Positions 25,124 to 34,364 of a stretch of DNA of 64,000 nt are shown here, one piece after another. The notes beneath the pieces are model-generated. The model made no database searches. It was given only the letters and a program-made list of their open reading frames with translations, and was not told where the DNA came from. Location of the stretch: assembly GCF_948329825.1 (NCBI RefSeq), contig NZ_CAOJCM010000002.1:620001-684000 (forward strand), written 5' to 3'. The DNA comes from Paenibacillus sp. JJ-100 (GTDB taxonomy: Bacteria; Bacillota; Bacilli; Paenibacillales; Paenibacillaceae). The position numbers and the translations under genes are program-made. Within the stretch, counting starts at the first letter, position 1; the number at the start of each line of letters is the position of its first letter.

Positions 25124-25639
25124 CTAAGCTGTCGACTCCTGCTCCAGCTTCACCAGTCGTACGCCTGTGATATCTCTTCGCAGAATACTCTCCGCTAATG
25201 CGAGATTTACAATCATGACCGTTTCACGTAGGTCCACTAATTGGAACAAAGGGACCTCCACTATTCCCCGTCTCAGGACGAGCTGTTCCAGACTTCCGTC
25301 TATACGCCGCTTTGTATGAGTTGACAGCAGATTTGCAAGTGCAGGCGGATGGATCGCCCAATATGTTTCCTGGGTCATACGCTCCCTGTCCGTAAGGACA
25401 GCTGCCCTTCGCTTCAGGCTCGGTTGATATAGCGCTAATACCTCAAGTAAACGATCCGATACGAGCGGAATCGGGTGTTCCATATAATCCGTATAGTCCA
25501 CATGAACTCCACCGCGGACATTCAAGCTGATCGCCGTAAGGTCGATGTTGGAATCATGAAAAGCCTGACTCCATGCCCTTCGCTGAAGTTCACCTACGGG
25601 CTCAGTCTCAGCGCGATGAATCCATCTGGAATCTGCCAT
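25124..25639 (-). CDS. Small delivery-module adaptor (module 1)
   Basis: A 171-residue soluble protein related to 15355-15915, most clearly in a middle YWAIHPPALANLLS (YWFMVPPQLAALS in the other) and the end VNLALAESILRRD. No known family is recognised; a weak DUF1629-like pattern is possible. Its start overlaps the stop of the pentapeptide gene (TAATG), and the PAAR-like tip follows after 15 bases. Conservation of order in both modules argues for a role in spike assembly or effector loading. Confidence 0.6.
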   Translation of the reverse strand: MADSRWIHRAETEPVGELQRRAWSQAFHDSNIDLTAISLNVRGGVHVDYTDYMEHPIPLVSDRLLEVLALYQPSLKRRAAVLTDRERMTQETYWAIHPPALANLLSTHTKRRIDGSLEQLVLRRGIVEVPLFQLVDLRETVMIVNLALAESILRRDITGVRLVKLEQESTA

Positions 25640-26745
25640 TAAGCGAAAGTATTGGATAACCTTGTCCTCCTTTCGGCATCGTCAAAAATCGCCCCGTCAA
25701 TATTGGCATTATCCCACAGTGTATCTACCAGGTTAGCTCCGCTGAAGTTGGCACCTCGAAGATTAGCCCCTCTAAAATCCGCTCCCTCCAGGTTTGAATT
25801 CTTGAAGTTAACTGCATCATATCCAGGCCCCTGTACAAGTCCCTCTGGTTGTCCCATGTCTCCAACTACACCTCTGAATACAGCTCCTTGAAGGGAGCAA
25901 CCACTGAAATCCGCTCCATGTATAAGACTATCCGAGAAATTCACCCCGTCCATTTCGCAATTCCGCCAGCGTGTGCCCACAAGCATGCAACGTTGAAAAT
26001 CCGTCCATTTCAAATCTACATGCTCAAACCTGCTGAAACGAAAGTCCAAGTCGCTACACTCCATTTCCGCCATACTCAGCCCTTGAAAATGCGCATACAT
26101 GACAGCAATACCATTGCTTTCCTCCAGTTCCTCACCAATCTCTTCAATGCTTCTCTCTCTCCGGTCCAATCGGAATACGCATTCACTCGCATCAAGATAC
26201 TCTCCAAGACGTATTTCGAAGTTCTGTTCAAGTTGCATATGCAAATGCAACTCCAAGTCTTCCAGCAAATAGCCACATCGACGGATGAAATAGACGAGAT
26301 AACGATTCACCAAAGCCACCTGCTGCAACCGAACATGTTCCAGTTCCACAGCTGTCACGGCACCTTGATAAGAAGGTAAAGTTTGTTTCAACCTTTCAAT
26401 CATCCGTTCCACACAATCGTAGGCCCATTGTGCAGAGTAATACGTTCGCACGGGGCTGCGATCCAGCAACCACGACGAATCACAGGCCTCAACCAGCACA
26501 TTCATCGCCCCATTGAGTACTTCCGTTCGCAACATAGAGTACTGGATGTAGGCGATTTTTCCTTTTGTCCCAACCTGCTGAGCAAGCGCAACTTCTTTAA
26601 TAAACTCTGTGAAATGTTCCATATATTTTGCCGTCAACTCGGTTGATCTGCTCTCTAACGTACGCTTTAAATCGTCCATCAGCCTGACTCGCTCTTGCTC
26701 CACCTGATCGGCATAAAAGTGCTTCAACGAATCCTTTCGGTTCAC
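25639..26745 (-). CDS. Pentapeptide-repeat adaptor with helical N-domain (module 1)
   Basis: A 368-residue protein, paralogue of 15912-17183. The N-terminal 200 residues are helical (FYADQVEQERVRLMDDLKRT, IQYSMLRTEVLNGAMNVLVE, IRLGEYLDASECVF), and the C-terminal 150 residues are pentapeptide repeats (SNLEGADFRGANLRGANFSG and similar), predicting a beta helix. The IxYSMLRTxxxxG and GEYLDxSExV blocks are shared with the module 2 copy and define the family better than the repeats. Probably an adaptor for the spike effector; a mere immunity role is less likely because it is not tied to toxin type. Confidence 0.75.
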   Translation of the reverse strand: MNRKDSLKHFYADQVEQERVRLMDDLKRTLESRSTELTAKYMEHFTEFIKEVALAQQVGTKGKIAYIQYSMLRTEVLNGAMNVLVEACDSSWLLDRSPVRTYYSAQWAYDCVERMIERLKQTLPSYQGAVTAVELEHVRLQQVALVNRYLVYFIRRCGYLLEDLELHLHMQLEQNFEIRLGEYLDASECVFRLDRRERSIEEIGEELEESNGIAVMYAHFQGLSMAEMECSDLDFRFSRFEHVDLKWTDFQRCMLVGTRWRNCEMDGVNFSDSLIHGADFSGCSLQGAVFRGVVGDMGQPEGLVQGPGYDAVNFKNSNLEGADFRGANLRGANFSGANLVDTLWDNANIDGAIFDDAERRTRLSNTFA

Positions 26746-26782
26746 TTGGTTACACCCCTCCCTCGACTACAAATACATATGT

Positions 26783-28198
26783 TTAGTTGGATTTCACCTC
26801 AGAACCACTCATCTGTGCCTGCCCATCCAATTGGAACGTCCCTCCTCCACCTTCAAGAAGTAACTGAGAACCGGCAGACAGTATCATTTTCTTTCCTGCT
26901 TTCAAGGAAAGACTTCCCCCTGCAGACATTGTGACTTGCTGGTTTCCCTTGATTTGAATGCCCTCATCACCACTCAATCGGATAAACACTTCTCCTTCCT
27001 TGCCAGTGATGAAAATGGAGTCTGGTGTTAGCCTGATCTCCTTGCCATGGGGTGTACGAAAAATTTTGTGATCCGGATTGTTCAATTGGTTCGTTCCTGT
27101 CACCTGTGTATCTAGTCTGGGCGCTGGCGTAGCATAGGCCTCTTCTTCATGCTGGGTTGGGAAATAAACAGCCACCGGATCACCAATCTCTGGCATCACG
27201 TACCATCCAGTCTGCCCCTCCGCAATGTAGGGAGACTGATATAGTAGCCATAGTCCATTCTCCGCTTTCTGTTCCTTATCACAATTCAGTTGCACTCTGA
27301 CATGTCCACCATGTACTGCGATTATGCGTCCCATTAGTGAACTTCCGGCAATCAGAGGATTGTAATACGTCCTCTGTCGTAATCCTTTGTGAAGACTCAG
27401 CACATATTTATGCCTTAGAATACCTCCGGCGAGTTCCGTATAGGCTTCCGTAAGATACAGGCTTCTGCCACGAAAACTGATATGGTGTCCCAGTTCCATG
27501 ACTTGATCCGTCTCCACTTCATATACAATGAAGTCACTTTCATTCACATTTACAGTTTCGTTCTCTGTGAAGTACATAAACGGAGTCATGTTTTTGTGGA
27601 TGGTATAACGTGTATTATCCAGTTCGATCGAGTTACCATGCTCATATACGCCGAAATAAAATTTGGGGCTGTCGAATTGAGCCGCAGGCATCAGACTTGT
27701 ATGAAATCGGGAAGCCAGTCTTCTGAGAAATGCCCAGTCTGTTTCCTGATATTGCACAGCAACCTTGCCAATCTTAGCTCCTCCGGTCCCCTCATCGATC
27801 ACGTCCAGTCCCGGATAATCCTGATCCAGCTCCTTTAACAAATCAGGGAGCGTCATCTGGATATTTTGAAACGTACGCGTTCGCTTCTTGACATCCATCA
27901 GGTATGTATGTGATATCGCTTCAACCTGGAGCGTATATACGCCCCTCACAACCTGCACTTCTACAGATAACGGAATGCCTTTAAATAGCGGACTTCTATT
28001 ACCATCCTCATCCTTTTGCCACACTTCAATCGCAGTACTCTGATCGGTAACATCCACATATCGATCTTTCCATTCCTCGGATACCATACCTTTGAAAACA
28101 AGGCGGGTGTGCTCGTCCATCTTCTTGCGTATCGTCAATTCCTGTAGATGTACGAGTTCATATGGTTCAATGATCAGATTTTCATACGTCAGGCTCAT
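26783..28198 (-). CDS. Short VgrG without effector (module 1)
   Basis: A 471-residue VgrG with gp27-like hub (VQYQETDWAFLRRLASRFHT near 150-170), OB region (QSPYIAEGQTGWYVMPEIGD) and a needle of SAGGSLSLKAGKKMILSAGS-like repeats, ending FQLDGQAQMSGSEVKSN. There is no fused toxin. It lies 15 bases after the Eag-like gene, with GAGAGGAG just upstream. Together with the long VgrG at 21189 it gives two hub proteins per module. Confidence 0.88.
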   Translation of the reverse strand: MSLTYENLIIEPYELVHLQELTIRKKMDEHTRLVFKGMVSEEWKDRYVDVTDQSTAIEVWQKDEDGNRSPLFKGIPLSVEVQVVRGVYTLQVEAISHTYLMDVKKRTRTFQNIQMTLPDLLKELDQDYPGLDVIDEGTGGAKIGKVAVQYQETDWAFLRRLASRFHTSLMPAAQFDSPKFYFGVYEHGNSIELDNTRYTIHKNMTPFMYFTENETVNVNESDFIVYEVETDQVMELGHHISFRGRSLYLTEAYTELAGGILRHKYVLSLHKGLRQRTYYNPLIAGSSLMGRIIAVHGGHVRVQLNCDKEQKAENGLWLLYQSPYIAEGQTGWYVMPEIGDPVAVYFPTQHEEEAYATPAPRLDTQVTGTNQLNNPDHKIFRTPHGKEIRLTPDSIFITGKEGEVFIRLSGDEGIQIKGNQQVTMSAGGSLSLKAGKKMILSAGSQLLLEGGGGTFQLDGQAQMSGSEVKSN

Positions 28199-28213
28199 AG
28201 ACTCAGCTCCTCT

Positions 28214-28852
28214 CTATTTCGGTTCGACAATGAGTGTATCCAGAAGTGTACCACCGGGTTCTATCCAATTTTTCTTCTCATCGTCCGTACAGTTAAAGCC
28301 ATAGACAAGGACTTTCTGATTTAAAATGGTGAATACCATATGGTTATAGATCTGATCATTTAGTCCCTGAACAGCGAACTGGCAGTAACCCGTGGTCACA
28401 CCTGCATCTGTCACTCGAACGCCGTGTTTTTTCCATTCTCGTACAGGTTGGGTTGCACGGATTACATCAGCCATAGATTCCGTAAAAGAATTCAACTCTT
28501 CCGGAGTAAGACGATGGTCCAGTGTATTGAATGTAAAGTTGATCGTTCCCGAATCATTGGTATAGATCCATTCAGGACGATGGGATGACGGATATTTTAA
28601 CTGAGCCTCTCTCTCTGTCACCAAACGAAATGTGCGGGGTAGAGATACCGTAACCTTTCCCTCGTATAGCTCCGCTCTTCTCAGATGTATCGTTTCATGT
28701 TCAAGATGTATCATCGTTATTGGCTCGAATGGTTTAACATCACTTGGTTCAGGAGAGGCATCACTCTCTCTAGTCTCTGTTCCCTGAATAGGTTCGTCGT
28801 TTAATACTTTGCTATATAACATCGGGATGATTTTGCGATCCATATGTTCCAT
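28214..28852 (-). CDS. Eag-like (DcrB/DUF1795) chaperone (module 1)
   Basis: A 212-residue DcrB/DUF1795-type protein. LYEGKVTVSLPRTFRLVTE, KYPSSHRPEWIYTNDSGTIN, YNHMVFTILNQKVLVYGFNC and the closing helix align with the module 2 copy. DUF1795 proteins of the Eag class hold transmembrane helices of T6SS effectors soluble. The ATG at 28852 aligns with the chosen start of the paralogue; a frame four codons longer starts directly on the Shine-Dalgarno sequence. A sequence-verified Eag role in a Gram-positive would be unusual. Confidence 0.72.
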   Translation of the reverse strand: MEHMDRKIIPMLYSKVLNDEPIQGTETRESDASPEPSDVKPFEPITMIHLEHETIHLRRAELYEGKVTVSLPRTFRLVTEREAQLKYPSSHRPEWIYTNDSGTINFTFNTLDHRLTPEELNSFTESMADVIRATQPVREWKKHGVRVTDAGVTTGYCQFAVQGLNDQIYNHMVFTILNQKVLVYGFNCTDDEKKNWIEPGGTLLDTLIVEPK

Positions 28853-28883
28853 AACGATTTCCATCCTCCCTTTCTATGAAAAT

Positions 28884-29663
28884 TCAATCCACAATCATTC
28901 GATGCGGTCCGCCCGCAGGCATACCTGAGCGTCCCATTCCCCGACCTGCATTCGCCAGTATACGATCCAGGTATCGATGAATCTGTGCATGATCGTACTC
29001 TCTGTACTCCAGCCCCAATCGACTGGCAATGTGATGCAAAATGACGCTGCGTGCAACTGTTCCTTCGTTCAGACACATCATGGCAAAGACCAGGTCCTGA
29101 GGATCAGAGGTCCCCGTTCGAAGCAACCTCTCGGCATAATCCTTCATGACAACCGGAGATAAGGTGCTGGCCCCCTCGGCTGCATAAGGAACATGAATGA
29201 CATGCAGCGTGTTGAACTCTGTCGCCAGATCGGCGAAGGTCTGGTAGTCTCGGCGTAGCCGAGCTCCTTCCTTCAGCTTGAATCGAGCTAGTTCGAGTTC
29301 GCCGGGTGCACACGTTATCTCTTCATCGAGCACCAGTTCCGAATGACTTGTGGTCATGTCACTCCCCGTTTCATCCGCATGAAATCGAAGTTTGAGCACA
29401 TTGACTCGGCCTGTAGCCTGATATACCAGTTCCATAGGCTCTGTCAGCATATAAAGCCTTCCTTTATGCAGCACCATTCCTGGAGCAACCACCAACTTGT
29501 CCGGGAAGACTTCTACCTCTGCACCTGCGAGGATGCCGTCAGCGTAACCACGATAGTACAGTTCGATGTAATCTCTGGGGAAATCGCGTAACCCCTCCAG
29601 CATCGACGTTTTCAAGATTCTTCCCTTGTTAAAATGCGGATACGTATATGTGAACATGAGCAT
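28884..29663 (-). CDS. Baseplate/fibre-like protein, intact copy (259 aa)
   Basis: A 259-residue protein opening MLMFTYTYPHFNKGRILKTS, followed by MLEGLRDFPRDYIELYYRGYADGIL, a beta-rich middle (VVAPGMVLHKGRLYML), and a helical C-terminus. The start, a binding surface then strands that introduce and shape a ligand-like value, recalls the N-terminal adaptor of phage receptor-binding and TssK-type proteins; I do not recognise a named family. It heads the delivery module and follows the Hsp70-like gene by 25 bases. A truncated duplicate at 19358 marks the head of module 2. Confidence 0.65.
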   Translation of the reverse strand: MLMFTYTYPHFNKGRILKTSMLEGLRDFPRDYIELYYRGYADGILAGAEVEVFPDKLVVAPGMVLHKGRLYMLTEPMELVYQATGRVNVLKLRFHADETGSDMTTSHSELVLDEEITCAPGELELARFKLKEGARLRRDYQTFADLATEFNTLHVIHVPYAAEGASTLSPVVMKDYAERLLRTGTSDPQDLVFAMMCLNEGTVARSVILHHIASRLGLEYREYDHAQIHRYLDRILANAGRGMGRSGMPAGGPHRMIVD

Positions 29664-29688
29664 GATCCCTCCTTTCTGCTCGTGTGCT

Positions 29689-32340
29689 CTACTTCATTCC
29701 GTCAAAGAAGTCCAGTTCAGATAAATCCGTTTCAAACGGTAACAGCTTCTGCGTACCCAGATACAGTCGTTCGTTTCTGCGAGCTACAGGTAACACATGG
29801 AAGCCCCAATGACGATCATCTGGAAAAACAAAAAACTTCGTCTCTCCATTCACGATGGAATCCGTATCATCCTGCGGAATTTTATCTCCGTACTGATCTC
29901 GGATCTCTTCGTAGAGCACCTCTTTATACGCATCTGGACGGTTCGGATACACCATTTTCTGTCTCAATTGACCATCACTTCCGCTCAGATACAACTCCAC
30001 TTCGGCCGTCTCGAACGGACGGGATATACTGCCAGGAATGCCATCACTCCGATCTAGACTGCTGATCAGTATTTTCTCACGTCCATTATGCGTGTAGGCA
30101 CTTACCGTATACGGAATTACAGCGGCATCATGCGTAATCTCGGCTTGAACGCTTCCTGTTTTGCGGGCACTCAGATAACGAATTGCCCCTCGAAGACAGG
30201 CGAGTTTAAGATCAGGCACACGTCCTTCGGCAGGTTTTTGTCGGAACTCAATGCTTCGGCCTGGAACGAACTCTTTCAGCGCTTCCCGAAATACATCAAT
30301 GCGGCAGGACTGACCCGTCAACTTGATAATCGAGTACTGGCTCATCCGCCCCTGACGATAGAAATCATCCAGAAACTTACGAACCACTTCATAGATATCA
30401 GCCTTAATCAGCTGGGTAATTTCCTTGATATTGAACACCACATCGGGGAACTCGTATTCGTCCTTCAGCTCCCCATTCCGCACTACCGAGAGGAACCAAC
30501 GCTCCATCGTCGTGATCTGCAGATCACTATCCCCGTCATCCTCCATCTCGGAATGGAATCGATTACGCAGGATGCCTGTTTTGCGGAAAAATTGCTGTTT
30601 CATCTCTTCTGCGATTTCCCACAGGAAGTAGAAGTTGCCGCGTACTCGCAGGTACTCATCCCGTGAACAATTCTCTCTACGCGCAAAAGCCGTAGGAATG
30701 ATATGTTCTGCTTCCTCATACCGCTGTTCCAGCTTCTGATAGACGGATCTCACACCTTCTTCGTCCACTTGACGGAATACGTCTGCCCCCGGTGCTTCGA
30801 TCAGGCTATCGATATCCGTAACTTGACGACGTCCGCTGTAGTATTCGGCAAATATGATTTTCATGAATTGCATAATGCGATAGGTAATATTGTGACCTCC
30901 GAAGTTAGTGTCCCCGTTTTCGTAGGTGGTATGGATATCCAGCTTGTAGGCCATATGCCCGTCCTCGATCGTAAAGGCACAGGATGACAAGTCCGTCGTT
31001 CCACCGCCACAATCAATCACGAGTGCATGGTACGTCTGCCCCTCCATAAAAGCACCGCGTTCCATTCCGTCCGCAAGAGTGTTATAGAGTACAGCCATTC
31101 CCTCATCCAACGCATAGGTCTGCTCAATCTGATAATCCGGAAGCATCTCGCCAAACATCTGCAAAAACTGTGTTTTCATCTTCACCGGACTGGTGAAGTG
31201 CACATGACGAAACTTGCACTTGAACTGGTGTTCTGCTGTTTGAATAATGTAATTCATGTACGCGCGTAACAGATCCATACGGGAGACCATAACGGCATTC
31301 CCATGAGCATCTACAATTTCCTCCATTTTGTTATAATTGCTCACCCAGCGTTTCATGCTTCGGAACACACTGGCACGGCTGCTATATCCACCACGACGCA
31401 TGCTTCTCAGCGCTTCATAACCGAATTCGTAACGAACGTTCGCTGGGTCGGAACAATCCGCCACACCAATTGCCGTCGGCAGGACTTCGATCCAATCCGT
31501 ATCTTTGTATGTAGGGTCGGGAAAAGCAACATAGTTAATGGCATCCAGACGCACCCGTCCATTCAACAGATCCTGGCTGCTGGGTGCTTGAATATAACCG
31601 TTATGCAAATAGGCGCCTGCCGTCGTATTGGAGGTGCCAAAATCAATCGCAAGTACAGCATCTGTCGGTTCAAGCTCTCGGATGTCCAGATCTGCCAGTG
31701 GAATTTGAGTATATTGAAGTTGAACTGGCGGTAGTGGGCGGCTGGAATAGTAGGTCTGATATAAATATTCCGAATCACGTTTGCGGAAAAAAAGCAGACT
31801 GTATTGTCTGTTCCCTGATCGTTTCCATGTGGATCCACTTCCGGCTGTCAGATAGAACGTGCCTGATATCGAATCGTCCTTGACCAGGTTCAAGATGCCA
31901 CATAGCTCCATGCTCTCGTTGACCAAAAGCACGTTGGATTCTACTAATCCGCCAGGGGCTGTAACCACATAACGATCCAGCTTGTCCACGTTCAATCCTT
32001 CGTATAGAATCAACCTCGCAGGTACACTGATACCTCCGTCACTACTCATGGGGGACGTCATATGACGAGATATCGCTTTTTGTATCCGCTCGAACCCTCC
32101 TTCACAAGGCGGATTGATCCATAAAACATCGTCTGCCCCCAAAAATTTTAATATAATACGAATCAGCTCTTCACGCTCGGTGCGAGCACCTAATCCCTCA
32201 ACCAATCGCTCTTTGTAGCAAATGTTCCTTAGTTGAAATGTAGTCATGTCCATCAACTCTTCACGCGTATACCGCATGGTTCCCCTGGCTCGTTCCCTGC
32301 CGGTAGCATCAGGATACAATCGGTATGAATACCCGTTCAT
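29689..32340 (-). CDS. Hsp70/actin-fold ATPase with SAP-like N-terminus
   Basis: An 883-residue protein. Residues 24-68 (YTREELMDMTTFQLRNICYK and the following ELIRIIL) match a SAP-like helix-extension-helix, usually a nucleic-acid binder. AIDFGTSNTTAGAY at 231-244 is phosphate loop 1 of the Hsp70 fold, VIDCGGGTTDLSSC at about 441 is phosphate loop 2, and IIKLTGQSCRIDVFREALK near 695 is the adenosine motif. The DnaK substrate-binding domain is not evident; the C-terminus is beta-rich and unlike DnaK. With the J-domain protein at 38283 it may remodel the sheath or load effectors, a job done by ClpV in T6SS. The ATG has AAGGAGG upstream. Confidence 0.82.
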   Translation of the reverse strand: MNGYSYRLYPDATGRERARGTMRYTREELMDMTTFQLRNICYKERLVEGLGARTEREELIRIILKFLGADDVLWINPPCEGGFERIQKAISRHMTSPMSSDGGISVPARLILYEGLNVDKLDRYVVTAPGGLVESNVLLVNESMELCGILNLVKDDSISGTFYLTAGSGSTWKRSGNRQYSLLFFRKRDSEYLYQTYYSSRPLPPVQLQYTQIPLADLDIRELEPTDAVLAIDFGTSNTTAGAYLHNGYIQAPSSQDLLNGRVRLDAINYVAFPDPTYKDTDWIEVLPTAIGVADCSDPANVRYEFGYEALRSMRRGGYSSRASVFRSMKRWVSNYNKMEEIVDAHGNAVMVSRMDLLRAYMNYIIQTAEHQFKCKFRHVHFTSPVKMKTQFLQMFGEMLPDYQIEQTYALDEGMAVLYNTLADGMERGAFMEGQTYHALVIDCGGGTTDLSSCAFTIEDGHMAYKLDIHTTYENGDTNFGGHNITYRIMQFMKIIFAEYYSGRRQVTDIDSLIEAPGADVFRQVDEEGVRSVYQKLEQRYEEAEHIIPTAFARRENCSRDEYLRVRGNFYFLWEIAEEMKQQFFRKTGILRNRFHSEMEDDGDSDLQITTMERWFLSVVRNGELKDEYEFPDVVFNIKEITQLIKADIYEVVRKFLDDFYRQGRMSQYSIIKLTGQSCRIDVFREALKEFVPGRSIEFRQKPAEGRVPDLKLACLRGAIRYLSARKTGSVQAEITHDAAVIPYTVSAYTHNGREKILISSLDRSDGIPGSISRPFETAEVELYLSGSDGQLRQKMVYPNRPDAYKEVLYEEIRDQYGDKIPQDDTDSIVNGETKFFVFPDDRHWGFHVLPVARRNERLYLGTQKLLPFETDLSELDFFDGMK

Positions 32341-32371
32341 CTATCTTCCTCCTTACAACTGCTAGTGCTGC

Positions 32372-33061
32372 TTAATATAGGGCAATCCCGTCCTGTATCA
32401 TCGTATAGTCCGCATCCAGAATGCCAAAATGATGACTCCAATATATTTCTGTGTCGAACCGGACCGGCAGAAAAAGTTCAAGAATCAGTTCCAGCTTCTC
32501 CTTCGCCTCAGATTGTTCAGCCTGTCCAATATATAAGAGCAACTCATCCTTCTCCTCACAATTGGCATAAAGGGTTGAACGCGGAAACATTCGAACGAGT
32601 GTATCCCTTAGTAGATGAACAGCTTCCCCCGTATCGTACAGTCGGAGCAAGTTGCAGGCGATCACTTCCTGTTCCTCCTGTCCGAATAGCTCCAGACGTT
32701 GCTGAATTCTATCCCCATATATTCCCGAACGCATATCCTTCAGAATGAAACGGATGTAATACTCCCTTTTGTTCATGCCTTGCATCAAATCCATATCCGC
32801 CAGAAAATGAATAACCAGATCAAAGAGCGTCTCCCGCAACTCGACTTGCTCTTCATTATTGATATCGAAGAGGTCTCGGAATATATCAAAAAAACGATAA
32901 TATGGATTAACTTCAATCGTGCTTTCCACACTTGAAGCATTCAAGTTCGTATGACTCAATTCCATATAGGGTGAATATACACGTGCGGGTACAAACGTTA
33001 CGTCACGCAGATCGGTCCCATTACGTTTGGCTCGAATAATCAGATCCCAGATATAATTCAT
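32372..33061 (-). CDS. Unrecognised baseplate-type protein (229 aa)
   Basis: A 229-residue soluble helical protein (MNYIWDLIIRAKRNGTDLRD start). Its last 40 residues (ELFLPVRFDTEIYWSHHFGI and following strands) resemble the endings of tail-assembly or TssG/gpI-like wedge proteins, in which a helix is followed by a short beta finger. No named family is evident. Located seven bases after the 431-residue gene and directly before the Hsp70-like gene, it may form a wedge pair with the former (TssF/TssG-like), an inference from position and size only. Confidence 0.5.
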   Translation of the reverse strand: MNYIWDLIIRAKRNGTDLRDVTFVPARVYSPYMELSHTNLNASSVESTIEVNPYYRFFDIFRDLFDINNEEQVELRETLFDLVIHFLADMDLMQGMNKREYYIRFILKDMRSGIYGDRIQQRLELFGQEEQEVIACNLLRLYDTGEAVHLLRDTLVRMFPRSTLYANCEEKDELLLYIGQAEQSEAKEKLELILELFLPVRFDTEIYWSHHFGILDADYTMIQDGIALY

Positions 33062-33068
33062 GATGTAC

Positions 33069-34364
33069 TCACATCCATTCCCCTTCGCAACAGTATTCAG
33101 GGAATGCCAGCTGGATCTCGGATACGAGAAAGCTCAGCAAATCATCCAGAAAAATGGCCAGTTCCGGCTGTTTCTCTTGTCTGCTGAACCTCAAAATCAT
33201 TCGATGTTTATCCGTCTCCACACGGACATGATCACTGACAAATGCATTAAGCGGGTACGTAATTCCCAAAGCAGGTCCGGGCGCCACCACTTGTACATCT
33301 TCCAGTTCAATCCCCTCGGCCGCCTGAAAAGCATGAATCATACGGGCAATTTCTCCCTTGGACCGTACAGAACGTCCTTCTTGACGTGCGTATTTGCCTG
33401 CAAATCCTTCCCTTTTGTTATTGGAGAACAGCGGAAAGTCCATTCTTCCAATTCGGGTCGTCACAGGAACAGTCACTTTAAGTACGGTCCAGGAATCCGA
33501 TTTCTCTAATGGAGATACGATGGTGATATCTTCTTCCGATCTTTTGATATATCTGATGTGAGACTCTTCACCATCTACCAGATATCCATGCTCGATCCCT
33601 GTTTTACGGAGGGGCAAGACATGTTCATAATTGATTCGGTCCGATGCCGGAACAGGGAATCCCCCCGTTTTCATATCCAGCTTCTGAATATTCCATAACG
33701 GAATCATGTTCGTTCTTTTGTAAGACTCCCATTCCTCCAGATGGATGGAAAGCTCCTTGACGGTATGCTGTTTGTCCCAGTGCTCCTCATCATCCGAACC
33801 CACTAGAACACAATCAACAAATTTGAAAATGTACGGAGCATTGACTGATTTCCACGGCAGGCTGTTCTTGCGAAACACTCGATACAGTTCCTCTACTTTG
33901 GAGATATATGCTGTGCTTGGTTTCAACCGAACTGTTATGTTATGTCTGCCTTCACTGGTTACAATCTCCCCGCGGAATGTCCGATTACTGTTCAGCAGAG
34001 ATTGTAATTGTTGTTGTCCGCACTCCATGTAGAACGTGAACAATTTCATCTCTTCCTTGCGCGCCAGTGCCTCTGAGGCCTCACTCAAATAGACGGTCTG
34101 TGGTTCGGCATCCTCAGGAATGATCGGGTACAGAAATTCATGAATGGGATCCAGATCTTCCCGCGCGCATAATGTGACATATACGTCATGACGCTCCTCC
34201 TGAGGTAACACCTCATCAAACACACGTTGCTCAATCTGTTTGTTCAGCGTCTCCTGATATTCCACAAGATTGAGAAAAACGCCGGTCATGAGATCTTTGA
34301 GCATGCGGCGTTGTTCGAGATCCTCCATCTTGTTAAGACGGTCACGGATCATGTCTTTCATCAC
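33069..34364 (-). CDS. Unrecognised baseplate-type protein (431 aa)
   Basis: A 431-residue soluble protein. Helical residues 1-60 (NKMEDLEQRRMLKDLMTGVF) precede a long beta-rich body with a FTFYMECGQQQLQSLLNSN helix and an INYEHVLPLRKTGIEHGYLV segment. It starts at a GTG or ATG overlapping the stop of the pseudo-phosphatase gene, behind AAGGAGGAG. No family is recognised; the pattern of an N-terminal helical pair and beta-rich body with a following small partner suggests a baseplate wedge component. It has no membrane segment. Confidence 0.5.
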   Translation of the reverse strand: MMKDMIRDRLNKMEDLEQRRMLKDLMTGVFLNLVEYQETLNKQIEQRVFDEVLPQEERHDVYVTLCAREDLDPIHEFLYPIIPEDAEPQTVYLSEASEALARKEEMKLFTFYMECGQQQLQSLLNSNRTFRGEIVTSEGRHNITVRLKPSTAYISKVEELYRVFRKNSLPWKSVNAPYIFKFVDCVLVGSDDEEHWDKQHTVKELSIHLEEWESYKRTNMIPLWNIQKLDMKTGGFPVPASDRINYEHVLPLRKTGIEHGYLVDGEESHIRYIKRSEEDITIVSPLEKSDSWTVLKVTVPVTTRIGRMDFPLFSNNKREGFAGKYARQEGRSVRSKGEIARMIHAFQAAEGIELEDVQVVAPGPALGITYPLNAFVSDHVRVETDKHRMILRFSRQEKQPELAIFLDDLLSFLVSEIQLAFPEYCCEGEWM

